From assembly GCA_019633425.1 (NCBI GenBank), contig WSUB01000052.1, positions 62,001 to 126,000 on the forward strand: a stretch of 64,000 bases of DNA. The letters are read 5' to 3'. Of this stretch, positions 1-10,442 are shown in pieces (the first letter of the stretch is position 1; each line of letters begins with the position of its first letter). Both the position numbers and the translations under genes were made by a program. This stretch comes from Tulasnella sp. 424. Lineage: Eukaryota; Basidiomycota; Agaricomycetes; Cantharellales; Tulasnellaceae. The notes under the pieces were generated by a model. The model was given only the letters and a program-made list of their open reading frames with translations. It was not told where the DNA came from and ran no database searches.

Positions 1-1688
1 GCTAGAGGAGTCGAATACCTTCATAGCCAACAACCTCCCATCCGCCACGGCGACCTCAAATCCGTACGTTCTGAGAACATCATATTGAGCCGCTAGCCGA
101 CATCGCTCTGACCTTGCAGATAAACATATTGGTCAACTCCGAGTACCGCGCGGTGATTACAGACTTTGGATCCGCTCGCCGTCAGACAACCGAGGATCTA
201 GACGAGGAGACAAATCATGCTGAAAAAAAACCGCAGCCAGCCGGCCCGTCACTTGAACCAGCGTTCGACGGTACGACCAATACCATGACCTTAACACTGA
301 AGGGGGATAATTTTACTCTTCGGTGGGCTGCTCCGGAGCTGTTGCACGAAAAGAAAGCAACCCTTGCAATCGATATCTGGGCATTGGGATGTGTAGTGTA
401 CGAGGTAAAGTACAGGTTCTATCTTATTATCATGATCGAGTCTCAAGCATGAGCTCCGGAATAGGTGATGACGAACTCAATCCCATTCCACGACGTCAAG
501 AGAGACAGTGCCGTCATAGCACGGATCACTACAGGAAATCTCCCTTCCATCACGGGTGACGTTCGCATGACATTGATTAGAGCGCTGTGTTCCCTCGCAC
601 TTGAGTGCTGGAACGAGGACCCCCGGAAACGACCGACTGCTGAGGATTGTCGAAAGTCAATCAATTGGATGGTGAGCAATGGTGATTTCGGGTCTACTAC
701 GTGCAATTGACCCAGTTTGATATAGCCTATGATTAAACCAGACCCGATTTGGACCGCAGATACAGCGGCTTCTAGAGCTCGCTCTCCAGCGCTTCTGATG
801 AAACTGGGGGTCATGTACCGGCGGCAGGGTGACTATGTGAACGCATTGGATTTCTTCTCCAAAGCTCTAAGCAGCTACAGAGAAATCGGCGACAGCAAGG
901 GAAAAGCGGAGGCCCTGGTGGAGCTGGCGCAGGTGCATCGGCTTCGAGACGAGCACAGCCAGGCCATATCATTCTACACCGAGGCCCTCCAAATCTGCAT
1001 CGACATCGGCGACAGGCGTGGGAGAGCCCGCGCTCTTTGGGGTCTCGCTGAGGTGCATCGGGTTCGAGACGAGTACGACCAGGCCGTGACATTCTACACC
1101 GAGGCCCTCCAAATCCGCACCGACGTCGGCGACAGGCAAGGGAGAGCCGACGTTCTGAAGGGTCTCGCTGACGTGCATCGGGCTCGAAACGAGTACAGCC
1201 AGGCCGTGACATTCTACACCGAGGACCTCCAAATCCGCACCGACATCGGCGACAGGCGTGGGAGAGCCTCCGCTCTTGAGGGTCTCGCTGACGTGCATCG
1301 GCTTCAAAACGAGTACAACCAGGCCGTGACATTCTACACCGAGGCCGTCCAAATCTGCACCGAGATCGGCGACAGGCGCAGGGGCGCCTCCGCTCTTTCG
1401 GGTCTCGCAGAAGTGCACCGGCTTCAAAACGAGTATAGCCAAGCCAGCACACTCTTTTCCAAGGCGCTGGAAATCTGTACCGATATTGGGGACCAGTCCG
1501 GTAGAGCTTACTCTCTGTTGGGCCTTGCTGACGTGCATCGCGATCAGGGCAACTACAGGGAAGCAATTGGCCCTTATACAGAAGCCGCAGAAGTCTCCAA
1601 ACAAATTGGAGATACTCAGAATGCCGCTTACGCATCGCGTCAAGCCGCTAAAGCCCGTCGACTAACCACGCGAGAAGAGGCTACGTAG
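1..1688 (+). CDS. TKL protein kinase fused to TPR repeats (copy 1, 5' end outside window)
   Basis: Exons as read: 1-63, 120-404, 465-671, 726-1688, all joining in frame at GT-AG introns, giving the last 505 residues. The kinase part begins at the catalytic loop (IRHGDLKS), continues with TDFGSAR (DFG), RWAAPELL (APE) and the DIWALGC helix, and ends in a C-lobe (WNEDPRKRPTAEDC). The last exon carries seven 40-residue TPR units of the kinesin-light-chain type (pattern ALxGLAxVHRxxxEYxQA). HGD stands in place of HRD. The N-lobe lies left of the window; the paralogue at 6412-8882 shows what it should contain. By family such proteins combine a signalling kinase with a TPR binding surface. Ligand and substrate are unknown. 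Confidence 0.88.
912..1631 (+). repeat. Six 120-bp in-frame TPR coding repeats, copy 1 gene
   Basis: Units begin at 912, 1032, 1152, 1272, 1392 and 1512. Units 2-5 are very similar at DNA level; the last is more diverged. A seventh, older unit precedes them (about 790-911). Differences between units fall mainly at unit residues 3, 11, 12-13, 36 and 40. Confidence 0.9.
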
Positions 1689-2013
1689 TTGTTCTTCGGG
1701 GCATTCGAGATTAGGGAGACCGGTATCTGGTTTCAGGCGAAAGAAGTCACGCACGCGAAGCGCGAATTCCGTTGCCGCATTGTCTGCTGGTAGAATGGCT
1801 CATTCTCTGTCTCCATCATCCTATGTTGTGCGCTTCGATAGAAGTATTTCATCATCCTCCGATTGCTATCGGCTCTACCTCAACTTATCCCAACTGCCTT
1901 TAATTGTCTTTCCGTTACGTTGCGAACGCTACATCTGTTCTTGTCGTTTGATAGAATGAAACAAAGCATTATGAAGAACGTATAGAGAGGGTTTGATCAG
2001 TCACTTCGGGCTC
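1689..2013. other. Intergenic, convergent 3' ends
   Basis: No gene seen. Related sequence lies at 8883-9235 downstream of the second kinase-TPR gene, so this spacer belongs to the duplicated block. Confidence 0.6.
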
Positions 2014-3185
2014 CTATATGCCTTCTGCGACAACCGCTTGCAGGACTTTCTTCGCCACACCGTCCATCACCGACTGTACATCACCTACACCCTGCATGTT
2101 TCCCGTGGGACCGCTCATAAGCGTCGTTCGCGAGCCAGAGTCTCCATCGGTACCGACGGAAGGGATGATAGGCGGTTCTCCTAGGATCTTGAGGTTCACC
2201 GTATCAGCGGTTCGGTAGAAGGATGTGAGCCGGCCGAATACGTGGGGAGGTGTTGAGCAGGCTGAGCAGGTAAAGTAAGCCATGTTGAGAAGAAGTCCAA
2301 GGATTTATGCGTGCATGAGGGGTTCAGAGAAGGTGTACGTCGGAAAGGGTAAGGGAGCGTACCAGAACGAGGACCTTGCGGACCATAGCAACGCCTTTCT
2401 TGGCGTCGATGAGAGCAACGTCTTGAGGTGTCGATACAATTACAACAGCTGAACTCGCGCGGATCGCAAATGAATACGTCAGGCACCCATGTAAAATCTA
2501 TGACCAAAGGGTGAGGGTCAACTGGACATCGCCGGCGGTTCCGGGAGGCATCTCAACGACGAAACATCCAAGCCTGGATGACCTTCACCACCGCGACCTC
2601 TCCAATCAACTTCGAACAGAAGCTCCTGAGCAGCCTTTCGAACCATCATCCCGTGCCATACGACTGCGGTCTCGTCGGTTTAAGGGACCATAAACCCGAT
2701 CGACATGCGTTGCAAACCGTGGTTTAAAAACAGAATTGTCGCGCTAGCTGTTAACATAGTGGGGGACATCGAGTCAGTGAAAAACGCGTTTGGATTACAC
2801 TTCAGAGAATGGAGTAGAGGGACTTTCGGACCTTTAGTTAGTTCCGGTGGCGGAAGTCCTTCTACACTCATCAATTTCGGTACAGAGGGGCCGAACATGT
2901 CCAGATCAAAGAGACCGACTCTTAAATAATGGCCCCGTAAGGAATGGCGAGCTAGTGCAGCTGCAAGATTGGCTGTGAAGGGACGATGGTTTCATTTTAC
3001 TTTGAGCGAAGCCGGTGATCGAAGCTCACCAGCAACCGTGCTCTTGCCAACACCTCGTTCCTCACCTGGCAACGGCAACGACGCGTTTGTCCTGAGGAAT
3101 GGGCAGTTCAGCTATTGGGCCGGATTTACAAGGCATTATTGGAGGCGCGCCACGACCCGCATTGGGGAGTCCCTGATCTCTACCG
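2014..3185 (-). pseudogene. IND1: IND1/NUBPL-like Mrp-family P-loop ATPase, decayed (copy 1)
   Basis: Read on the minus strand, scattered frames give the family's signature blocks in order: GLPNAGRGAPP and KRVVAVA, a Walker A remnant (ERGVGKSTVA), ANLAAALARHS, DMFGPSVPKLM, GLQRMSIGFMVP, ETAVVWHGMMV, VVEMPPGTAGDVQLTL, VIVSTPQDVALIDAKKGVAM, MAYFTCSAC, and a C-terminal GVAKKVLQAVVA block. IND1 delivers Fe-S clusters to mitochondrial complex I. Breaks seen: a frameshift just before Walker A (about 3070), an in-frame TAA after GFMVP (about 2685), and a frame change at PPGTAGD (about 2545). The CxxC-type pair is reduced to TCSAC. The functional gene must lie elsewhere. The 5' limit is approximate. 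Confidence 0.8.
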
Positions 3186-3212
3186 TGAATGGGTCAAAAA
3201 TTGCGGGGACGC

Positions 3213-3254
3213 GGTGAAGCAAAAGAAGATTCACCAAAGGATTATGTCTTGCAG
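3213..3254. repeat. 42-bp direct repeat shared with 11917-11958
   Basis: An essentially exact match, starting GTGAAGCAAAAG and ending GTCTTGCAGT, is found at 11917-11958. It marks the right-hand edge of the duplicated block in both copies. Confidence 0.85.
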
Positions 3255-3269
3255 TATGAGGCGCCGAGT

Positions 3270-3590
3270 GTCGCAAAATTATTTTAGCGCGAGAGGCCGG
3301 ATTTTGGGCAAAAAACTGCGCGAGAGCGAGGTTTTGAGGTTGCGCGAGAGAAAAACCTCCCGATTTGCGGAAGGGATGAGCGAGAGCTGGGTGCCTACAG
3401 AATCGCGAGAGAAAACGGCGAGAGGGTCGACCGGGTGGATTAGCGCGAGGGAAATGCGCGAGAGAAAAGCGCGAGAGAAAAGGCGCAAGAGAAAAGTGCG
3501 AGAGAGGGAAGCAAGATCTAGGAGTTTGCGAGAGAAAGGTGCGCGAGAAAAGCTCAAGAGAAAGCGCGAGAGAGCGCAAAAGTAAAAAAT
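3270..3590. repeat. Purine-rich GCGAGAG-type degenerate array
   Basis: About 320 bp built from variants of GCGCGAGAGAAAA, in irregular spacing. It keeps a long plus-strand frame open (3115-3585) only because of the composition. No protein family is recognisable. Confidence 0.75.
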
Positions 3591-4247
3591 CGGATAAATG
3601 CGAATATTATTCCAATACTATGAAATACACTGTGGACTACATAGTAATAGAGTAATCCAACAGAAAATTGCGTTAGGCCGTTGGTCAAATCTAGCAACCA
3701 AGGCGGCTGCACGGGGTCTTGAGGCCGACGGAACAGATGCATTTATTACCTAACATGGGAGATGGGGGTCACCCTCAGCTGAGGAGAGGCACTGAAAAAC
3801 ACATTTACTGACCGGCGATGGTGCCCGGGCACACTGGCGGGTCAGTTCAACGACCGAACAGTACGTACAAAGGCAGAAGAAATGGCGACGTTGGCGGACA
3901 TCGGCCTAGCTTAGCATATTACCTCCAATGACCGTGTTATCAGTACTTAGATGTCATAAAAGGGAGCCACCAGCTTACCTCAGGGCTGGAACGGTCACAT
4001 GATTAGGGGCACAGAGAACCGCACAGCGCAAAGGCCAACAGACAAGCCAAAACGCGGTTGACCAAGACTATCTGGCTGGCAGTAACCAGCAGAGGCTTGG
4101 AGTTTGATCCAGGGAGATGATCGTTGAGCCCATCTGGTTTGGAATAAGCGTGGTCAAGGCGGATTTGAACGTGAACCGGCCGTCGGCTGGTCCAAAGTAA
4201 GTCTGAAGTTAGACCATCAACAGGATACAAGTTTCTGACAATTGATG
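3591..4247. other. No gene seen; possible 3' continuation of the F-box pseudogene
   Basis: A minus-strand open stretch at 4003-4320 could be a frameshifted C-terminal part of the neighbouring F-box gene, but I cannot show homology. The rest (3591-4002) holds nothing I recognise. Confidence 0.3.
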
Positions 4248-5141
4248 CTAGAACGTTGAGTGATGCGAGCAAAGGTGAGAGGGAGTATGAAATGGATGCG
4301 TGATGGGGGAAGGAGGCCATGGATTACGTAAATGCGTCGTGGACTTGGTAATGGGGGAAGTGGAGAGTGAGAGCTTCTGAACAAGCGGTTCGTCCAATGG
4401 CAGTTCTTCATTCCCGGGTACATGGTCATACTCTACGACGGGTCGGCCTGGAACAATCGCTGCTGCATCTGCCAGCGTCGCTCTCAACGATTTCAGGTTC
4501 GGAATATCTCCCTCCTCCAAGCCCTCCAATCTCCCTCCTTCCGTCGCATAGAGCTCCAAACTCTCCAATCCGGGTAGAGCGCGAAACAGAGGAGCGACCT
4601 TCGCCGATTCGGAATATGTAACAAGAACCAAGCGAGTCAAGGGCATCTTCGAAATGGATGTTCTCACTGGCTCCCAGATCGGATTGAACGCCCAATCGTT
4701 GCAGTTTGTGAACTCAAGTTCGCGGATGTTGGTGGCGTTGGTGAAAATGCAAATCGCTCTTCGGAAGGATTCTGTTTCGGTGACAGGGAGGTCGTCTCAT
4801 GGCCGACGTGATGTTGAAATCTTTTGTAAACGCTGTTTGATTTTCTTCTTCATAGAGCAATCACCGTCGTCCGGCATCAGGGGACCACGGTAACTCACGA
4901 TACAGGAGATGAGTTCCGGGCGCTCTGAAAGCGTTCGGTGAAGGCGATCACTCCGGGAGTACAACCATGGCGGTCCGCCGAATTGATCGATGTGGCGGTA
5001 CTGAGTTACTTCGAGCAGCGAGCGGAGATATCGACAGGTTTGCAGAAGGTGGGCTCTGTCCGTCAAGCTCAGGTGGTTGGCAATGATGAAGAGGAGTTCA
5101 TCCGGGAGTTGAACGAGTTGCGACGACTCCTGGAGCTCCAT
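4248..5141 (-). pseudogene. F-box protein gene with an in-frame stop
   Basis: The N-terminus holds an F-box (LPDELLFIIANHLSLTDRAH then CRYLRSLLE). F-box proteins link substrates to SCF ubiquitin ligases. The frame is open to TGA at about 4797 (after KISTSRRP). The very same frame continues with DDLPVTETESF and leucine-rich stretches (NIRELEF, LPGLESLEL, NLKSL) as far as 4248. A single nonsense change (CGA to TGA would do) therefore splits an otherwise continuous gene. Alternatives are an unseen intron or readthrough. The family is different from the F-box array at 52-59 kb. Confidence 0.6.
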
Positions 5142-6411
5142 TGATGGCTCTCTAACAGTCGTGTTGATGCGAGGTGACTCTTTAACCGATACCCGGACTC
5201 TGGGAGCAATAATTTTCGAAATAAAAGCGAAAAGCTCGAGGGCTTTAAATCTCGCCTAGGAGAGAACTTATGATTAGGAGGCTACGCTGAATCAGGCAGT
5301 CTGGTCTGCGTACCATGAACGGGGAGACGTGAGCTGGCTTCTGGGGCGCGGCCGCGATATCTTTTGTTCGATTTCGATATCGTACGTAAGCAGACCCTGC
5401 GGACAATGATATCGAATGACACCTTCTGGCCACTTTCAGCTCACGTACAGTTCGGTAGACACCCGGTAGGAAATCATTTTCATATTCTCTTGGACATTAA
5501 ATATCAATCCGATGGCCAGGGTCCCCCATCGAAGGGAATCGAGCACGGGAGCGCTACAGGCTCGCCGCCAAAGAGGAAACCAGGTCAACATCGCTCGTAA
5601 ATATTTACTCTAGAGCAATAATATACATATGAGCTCTGGAGGGAGGGCAAGGAACGGCGGTAGGGGTAAGGTTTGGCTAAATGGAAGATGGGGTTGCGCT
5701 CCATGGGGACATCGTTGGTGTTCCGCTGAGGGCAGCAAAAGCGAAGGTAATAATTACTAATTAAGAACCAAAGACGTTTCTGCCCTGTAGGCACATTAGT
5801 CCGGGGGTGGTCTGCTTCCAGGCGATGTGCAGCCGGTTGAGCGGGCCGGGAAAGCGAACTTTGCGCGCGCGATCGAATCATCCAAAACATGCAGGAGCGG
5901 TGCGGCGTAGCTCCTCCCATCTCCGCCGTTTGCGCCTGCTATCGACGCAATGTTGGCTGGTGGTCCGAGAGTGGGGTTTCCAAGGTGCAGAAGAAGCGAT
6001 GTCTCTATGATCGTTGTAGCGAAATTGCCTCTCAGTCTGGTGTGCACTGCACCTTTCCTTATCTTGTGGCGTGCTTGACGGTGCAAATACGTTGCCAACT
6101 GAATTCGCGACGATACCTCAACCTCATCGTACGGGCTTGCATGGAACATTCCGCAGAGGCTGAAAACGCCCAGCTACAGGACCAATGCGGCGTGCCCAGC
6201 GTAGGCCTTGCGAAGAAGGGCAAGTAGAGATGCAAGCTGTCCCGGGTGGATCCGAGACGACTCCTTTTTATCCCCCTCCCGCGCACGGTCCACTCCTCGC
6301 TGCCCCATAAACACTCCGCCAGCTTCCCCCTTCCCTTCACCTCTCTACTAAGCCGATCCGAAACCGGCGACTCTTATTGTCACCTAGCATCTTTTCGCTT
6401 GAGTATCCTAT
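5142..6411. other. Intergenic / promoter side of the second kinase-TPR gene
   Basis: Contains open frames up to 117 codons on both strands (5796-6149, 5889-6227), none with recognisable motifs or splice-linked partners. I do not call a gene here. Confidence 0.5.
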
Positions 6412-8882
6412 ATGCAAAACGACGGCAATCGAGATGCTGGGCCATCCGCGATGCCTGACTCGCCGTCTGATTCGGACCACGATACCTCTTCCAGTGCATT
6501 CCCGCCGAGCGCTAAGCTGGTACGCCCTTCCAGAGCGTCAAGGACAATTTCGATGGCTCACCAAAACTGGTTTTCCGCATAGAGGGCCAAACTCAAAAAG
6601 CTTGCGAATCAGCGACTTGATCTCTCCTCTCTCGAATTCGTCAACGGCGCCCCCGAGTTCCGTGGAGCTTTTGCAACAGTTTCACGAGCCTTTTTGGTCT
6701 CTCCCTACAGTGGTCAAGACGGAGCAAGCCAGTCCAATCCGACCAAAAAGGAAGGTCTCGACTCACCTGGTTCTGCGGGGGAAGCGTCTCGGCAGCGGAA
6801 GGTCGGTGCTACCCCACCTTTCTAGCCATCGACAGTGGCGACGAGCGGCTCATCAGTTCAACCTCACAGGATGTAGCAGTGAAGAAAATGAATATCTCAG
6901 ATGACCCAGCGCGGATATTAGGGGTAAGAAGACACCGACCAATTACGGAGTGGTTTCAGCGCTAAGGTCTTTCAGTTCAGTTGACACTCAGGGAAGCCGA
7001 ATTCCTGGTCGAACTTTCTCACGAAAACGTCATTAAGCTCGAAGGATTTGTCGAGGACTTGTCCAAGGATGTAGTCTGGCTGGTCTTTCCCTGGGCGGAG
7101 AACGGAAACCTGAAGAACTTTATCGCGTCAGCAGAATGGGAGATCCCTGAACGAATCTCGCTGGTACGATCGAACTACATTTCTTTAATCCACCTCTGAC
7201 ACTGCATTCCAGCTTTACGACGTAGCTAGCGGAGTCGAATACCTCCATAGCCGACAACCCCCAATACGCCACGGCGACCTCAAATCGGTACGTTCTGAGG
7301 GCATCATATTGGACCACTGGCAAACATCGCTCCCACTTTGCAGATAAACATATTGGTCAACTCCGAGTACCGCGCGGTGATTACCGACTTTGGATCCGCT
7401 CGCCGTCAAGCAACCGAGGACGTAGACGAGGAAACAAGTCACGCTGAAAACAAACCGCGACCAACCCCGTCACTTGAACCAACGTTCGACGGTACGACCA
7501 ATACCATGACCTTAACACTGAAGGGGGACCATTTCACTCTTCGTTGGGCTGCTCCGGAGCTGTTGCACACAAAGAAAGCTACGCTTGCGACCGATATCTG
7601 GGCATTGGGATGTGTAGTGTATGAGGTAAAGTACAGGTCCTATCTTATGATCATGATCGAGTCTCAAGCATGAGCTCCGAAATAGGTCATGACGAACTCA
7701 ATTCCGTTCCAAGACGTTGACGTGGACAATGCCGTCGTAATACGGATCATTACGGGAAATCTCCCTTCCATCACGGATGACGTTCGCATGGCATTGATGA
7801 GAGCATTGTGTACCCTCGCACTTGCGTGCTGGAACGAGGACCCCCTGAAACGGCCGACTGCTGAAGATTGTCGAACGTCAATCAGTTGGATGGTGAGCAA
7901 TGATGATTTCGGGTTGAGGACGTGCGATTGACCAAGTTTGATATAGCCTATGATTACGCCAGATCCGATAGGGACCGCAGATACAGCGGCTTCTAGAGCT
8001 CGCTCTCCAGCGCTTCTGATGAAGCTGGGAGTTATGTACCGGCGACAGGGTGACTACGTGAACGCATCAGACTTCTTCGCCAAAGCTCTAGGCAGCTACA
8101 GAGAAATCGGCGACAGCAAAGGAAAGGCGGGGGCCCTGGTGGAGCTGGCGCAGGTGCATCGGTTACGAAACGAGAACAACCTGGCCGTTGAATGCTATAC
8201 CGAGGCCCTCCAAATCCGCACCGACCTCGGCGACAGGCAAGGGAGAGCCTCCGCTCTTTGGGGTCTCGCTGAGGTGCATCGGGCTCGAGACGAGTACAGC
8301 CAAGCCATCACATTCTACACCGAGGCCCTCCAAATCCGCACCGACATCGGCGACAGGCGAGGGAGAGCCTCCGCTCTTGAGGGTCTCGCTGAGGTGCATC
8401 GGCTTCGAGACGAGTACAGCCAAGCCATCACGTTCTACACCGAGGCCCTCCAAATCCGCACCGACATCGGCGACAGGCACGGGAGAGCCTTCGCTCTTTC
8501 GGGTCTCGCTGACGTGCATCTGCTTCGAGACGAGTACGGCCTGGCCATCACATTATACACCGAGGCCCTCCAAATCCGCACCGACATCGGCGACAGGAAA
8601 GGGAGAGCCACCGCTCTTTCGGGTCTCGCTGACGTGCATCGGCTTCAAAACGAGTATAGTCAAGCCATCACGCTCTTTTCCGAGGCACTGGAAATCTCTA
8701 CCGATATTAGGAACCAATCCGGCAGAGTTAACTCTTTGTTGGGCCTTGGTGACGTGTATCGCGATCAGGGCAACTACAGGGAAGCAATTGGCCCTTATAC
8801 AGAAGCTGCAGAAGTCTCCAAACAGATCGGAGATACTTATAATGCCACTTACGCATTGAATCAAGCTTCTAAAGCTCTTTGA
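6412..8882 (+). CDS. TKL protein kinase fused to TPR repeats (copy 2, complete)
   Basis: Eight exons, all in frame: 6412-6519, 6583-6801, 6870-6923, 6981-7163, 7213-7287, 7344-7625, 7686-7892, 7947-8882 (687 aa). Residues 1-40 are a Ser/Asp/Pro-rich leader. The kinase domain runs from about 50 to 376: a glycine-loop region (FRGAFATVSRA), the beta-3 lysine K114 (DVAVKKMN), a likely alpha-C Glu E132, HGD with catalytic D210, DFG D228, and APE. It appears catalytically complete although the Arg of HRD is missing. Residues 400-678 hold seven TPR units. The donor at 6802 (GTCGGT) is the least canonical. Start chosen because it is the first ATG that splices in frame to the glycine loop. A kinase plus repeat receptor-like layout suggests recognition plus signalling, which is inference. 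Confidence 0.88.
8133..8852 (+). repeat. Six 120-bp in-frame TPR coding repeats, copy 2 gene
   Basis: Units begin at 8133, 8253, 8373, 8493, 8613 and 8733. The central units share long identical runs (for example the TYTEALQIRTDIGDR block) and differ at a few codons only. Same register and number as in copy 1. Confidence 0.92.
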
Positions 8883-9235
8883 CTATCCGCGCAAGAAGAG
8901 TCTGCGTAATTGTCCTTCGGGGCATTCGAGATTCAGGAAGATCGATATTTGATTTGAGACGGAGATGTAGGTCACGGACGCGACGCACGAATTTCGTTAC
9001 TGTATGGTCTGTTGGTTGAATGGATCGCTCTCTGTCTCCGTCATCCTATATTGCACGCTTCGATGGAAGTATTCCATCATTTCCATGGCCATCGGCTCTA
9101 CCTAGTACCTCAACCTATCCCAACTGCCTTGTCTTTCCTTTATGTCGTGAACGCTACCTATGTCTTGTCGTTTGATATAATGAAACAAAGAAGTCTGAAG
9201 AACGTATAGAGTGTCCGATCGGTCACTTTGGGCCC

Positions 9236-10410
9236 CTATATGCCTTCTGCGACAACCGCTTGCAGGACTTTCTTCGCCACACCATCCATCACTAACTGTA
9301 CATCGCCTATGCTTCCGGTGAGACCGCTCATAAGCGTCGTTGGCGAGCCAGAATCTTCATCACCGCTGACGCAAGGAGTGATGGGCAGTTCTCCTAGCAT
9401 CTTCAGGTTCAACGTATCAGCGATTCGGTAGAAGGATGTGAGCGGGCCGAATATGTTGAGCAGGTTGAGCACGTAAAGTGAGCCACGTTGAGAAGAAGGC
9501 CAAGGATCTATGTGTGCATGAGGGGGTCAGAGAGGGTGTGCGTCGGAAAGGGAGCGGACCAGAACGTGGACCTTTCGGAACATAGCAACGCCTTTCTTGA
9601 CGTCGATGAGAGCTACGTCTTGAGGTGTCGATACGATTACAGCAGCTGAACTCGCATGAATCGCAAAAGAAATACGTCAGATGCCCATGTAAAATCTATG
9701 ATCGAAAGGGTCACGCACCGTCAGCTTACACCAACTGACCGAGGGTCGACTGGAATCGCCGGTTCTGGGAGGCATGTCAACGACTAAACATCCAAATCTG
9801 AATGACTTTCACCACCGGGACCTCTCCAATCAACATCGAACAGAGAAGCGGTTGAGCGGCTTTTGAACTATCATCCCGCGCCATACAACTGCGGTCTCGT
9901 AGGTTTACGGGGCCATAAACCCGATAGACGTGCATTGCAAGCCGTGGTTTGAAAATGGGATTATCGCGCTAGCTGTCAACATTGTGGGGGACATCGATTC
10001 AGTAAAAAGCGAGTTTGGAGTAGGCTTCAGAGAATGGAGTAGAGGGACTTTCGGGCCTTTAGTTAGTTCCGGCGGCGGGAGTCCTTCGAAGCCCATCATG
10101 TTCGGTACAGAGGGCCGAAGATGTTCAAATCAAGGAGACCGACTCCTGGATGACGGAACCGTAAGTACTGGCGAGCCAGTGCAACTGCAAGATTGGCTGT
10201 GAAGGGACTATATTAGTTTCATTCTACTTTGAGCGAAGCTGGTGATCGAAGCTCACTAGTAAACCGTGCTCTTGCCAACTCCTCGTTCCCCACTGGCGAC
10301 GGCAACGACGCGTTTGACCCGAGGAATGGGCTGTTTAGCTATTGGGCCGGATTTACGAGGTATTGTTGGAGGCGCGCCACGACCTGCATTGGGGAGTCCC
10401 TGATCTCTAC
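9236..10410 (-). pseudogene. IND1: IND1/NUBPL-like Mrp-family ATPase, decayed (copy 2)
   Basis: Same block order as the copy at 2014-3185. Here Walker A is better kept (AVASGERGVGKST), but one extra base follows it and breaks the frame. The TAA after GFMAP (about 9915) is at the same place as in copy 1. Further damage is seen around the PPGTGDVQL block. The C-terminal frame is open at 9236-9472 (FGPLTSFYRIADTLNLKMLG). Non-functional as read. Confidence 0.8.
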
Positions 10411-10442
10411 CGCAAATGGTCAAAAATTGCGGCGACGCGGTG

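Noticed and set aside
811..1643. Long minus-strand open frames opposite the TPR repeats (274 and 224 codons)
   Set aside because: They arise because the 120-bp repeat has no stop in these antisense frames; the same shadow appears opposite copy 2. Sense frame has clear TPR motifs.
3115..3585. 156-codon Arg/Glu-rich frame
   Set aside because: Produced by the GCGAGAG array; extends into the IND1 pseudogene on the other strand.
8188..8859. Second plus-strand frame of 223 codons within the copy 2 TPR exon
   Set aside because: Out-of-frame shadow of the repeats with repeated low-complexity peptide and no motif.
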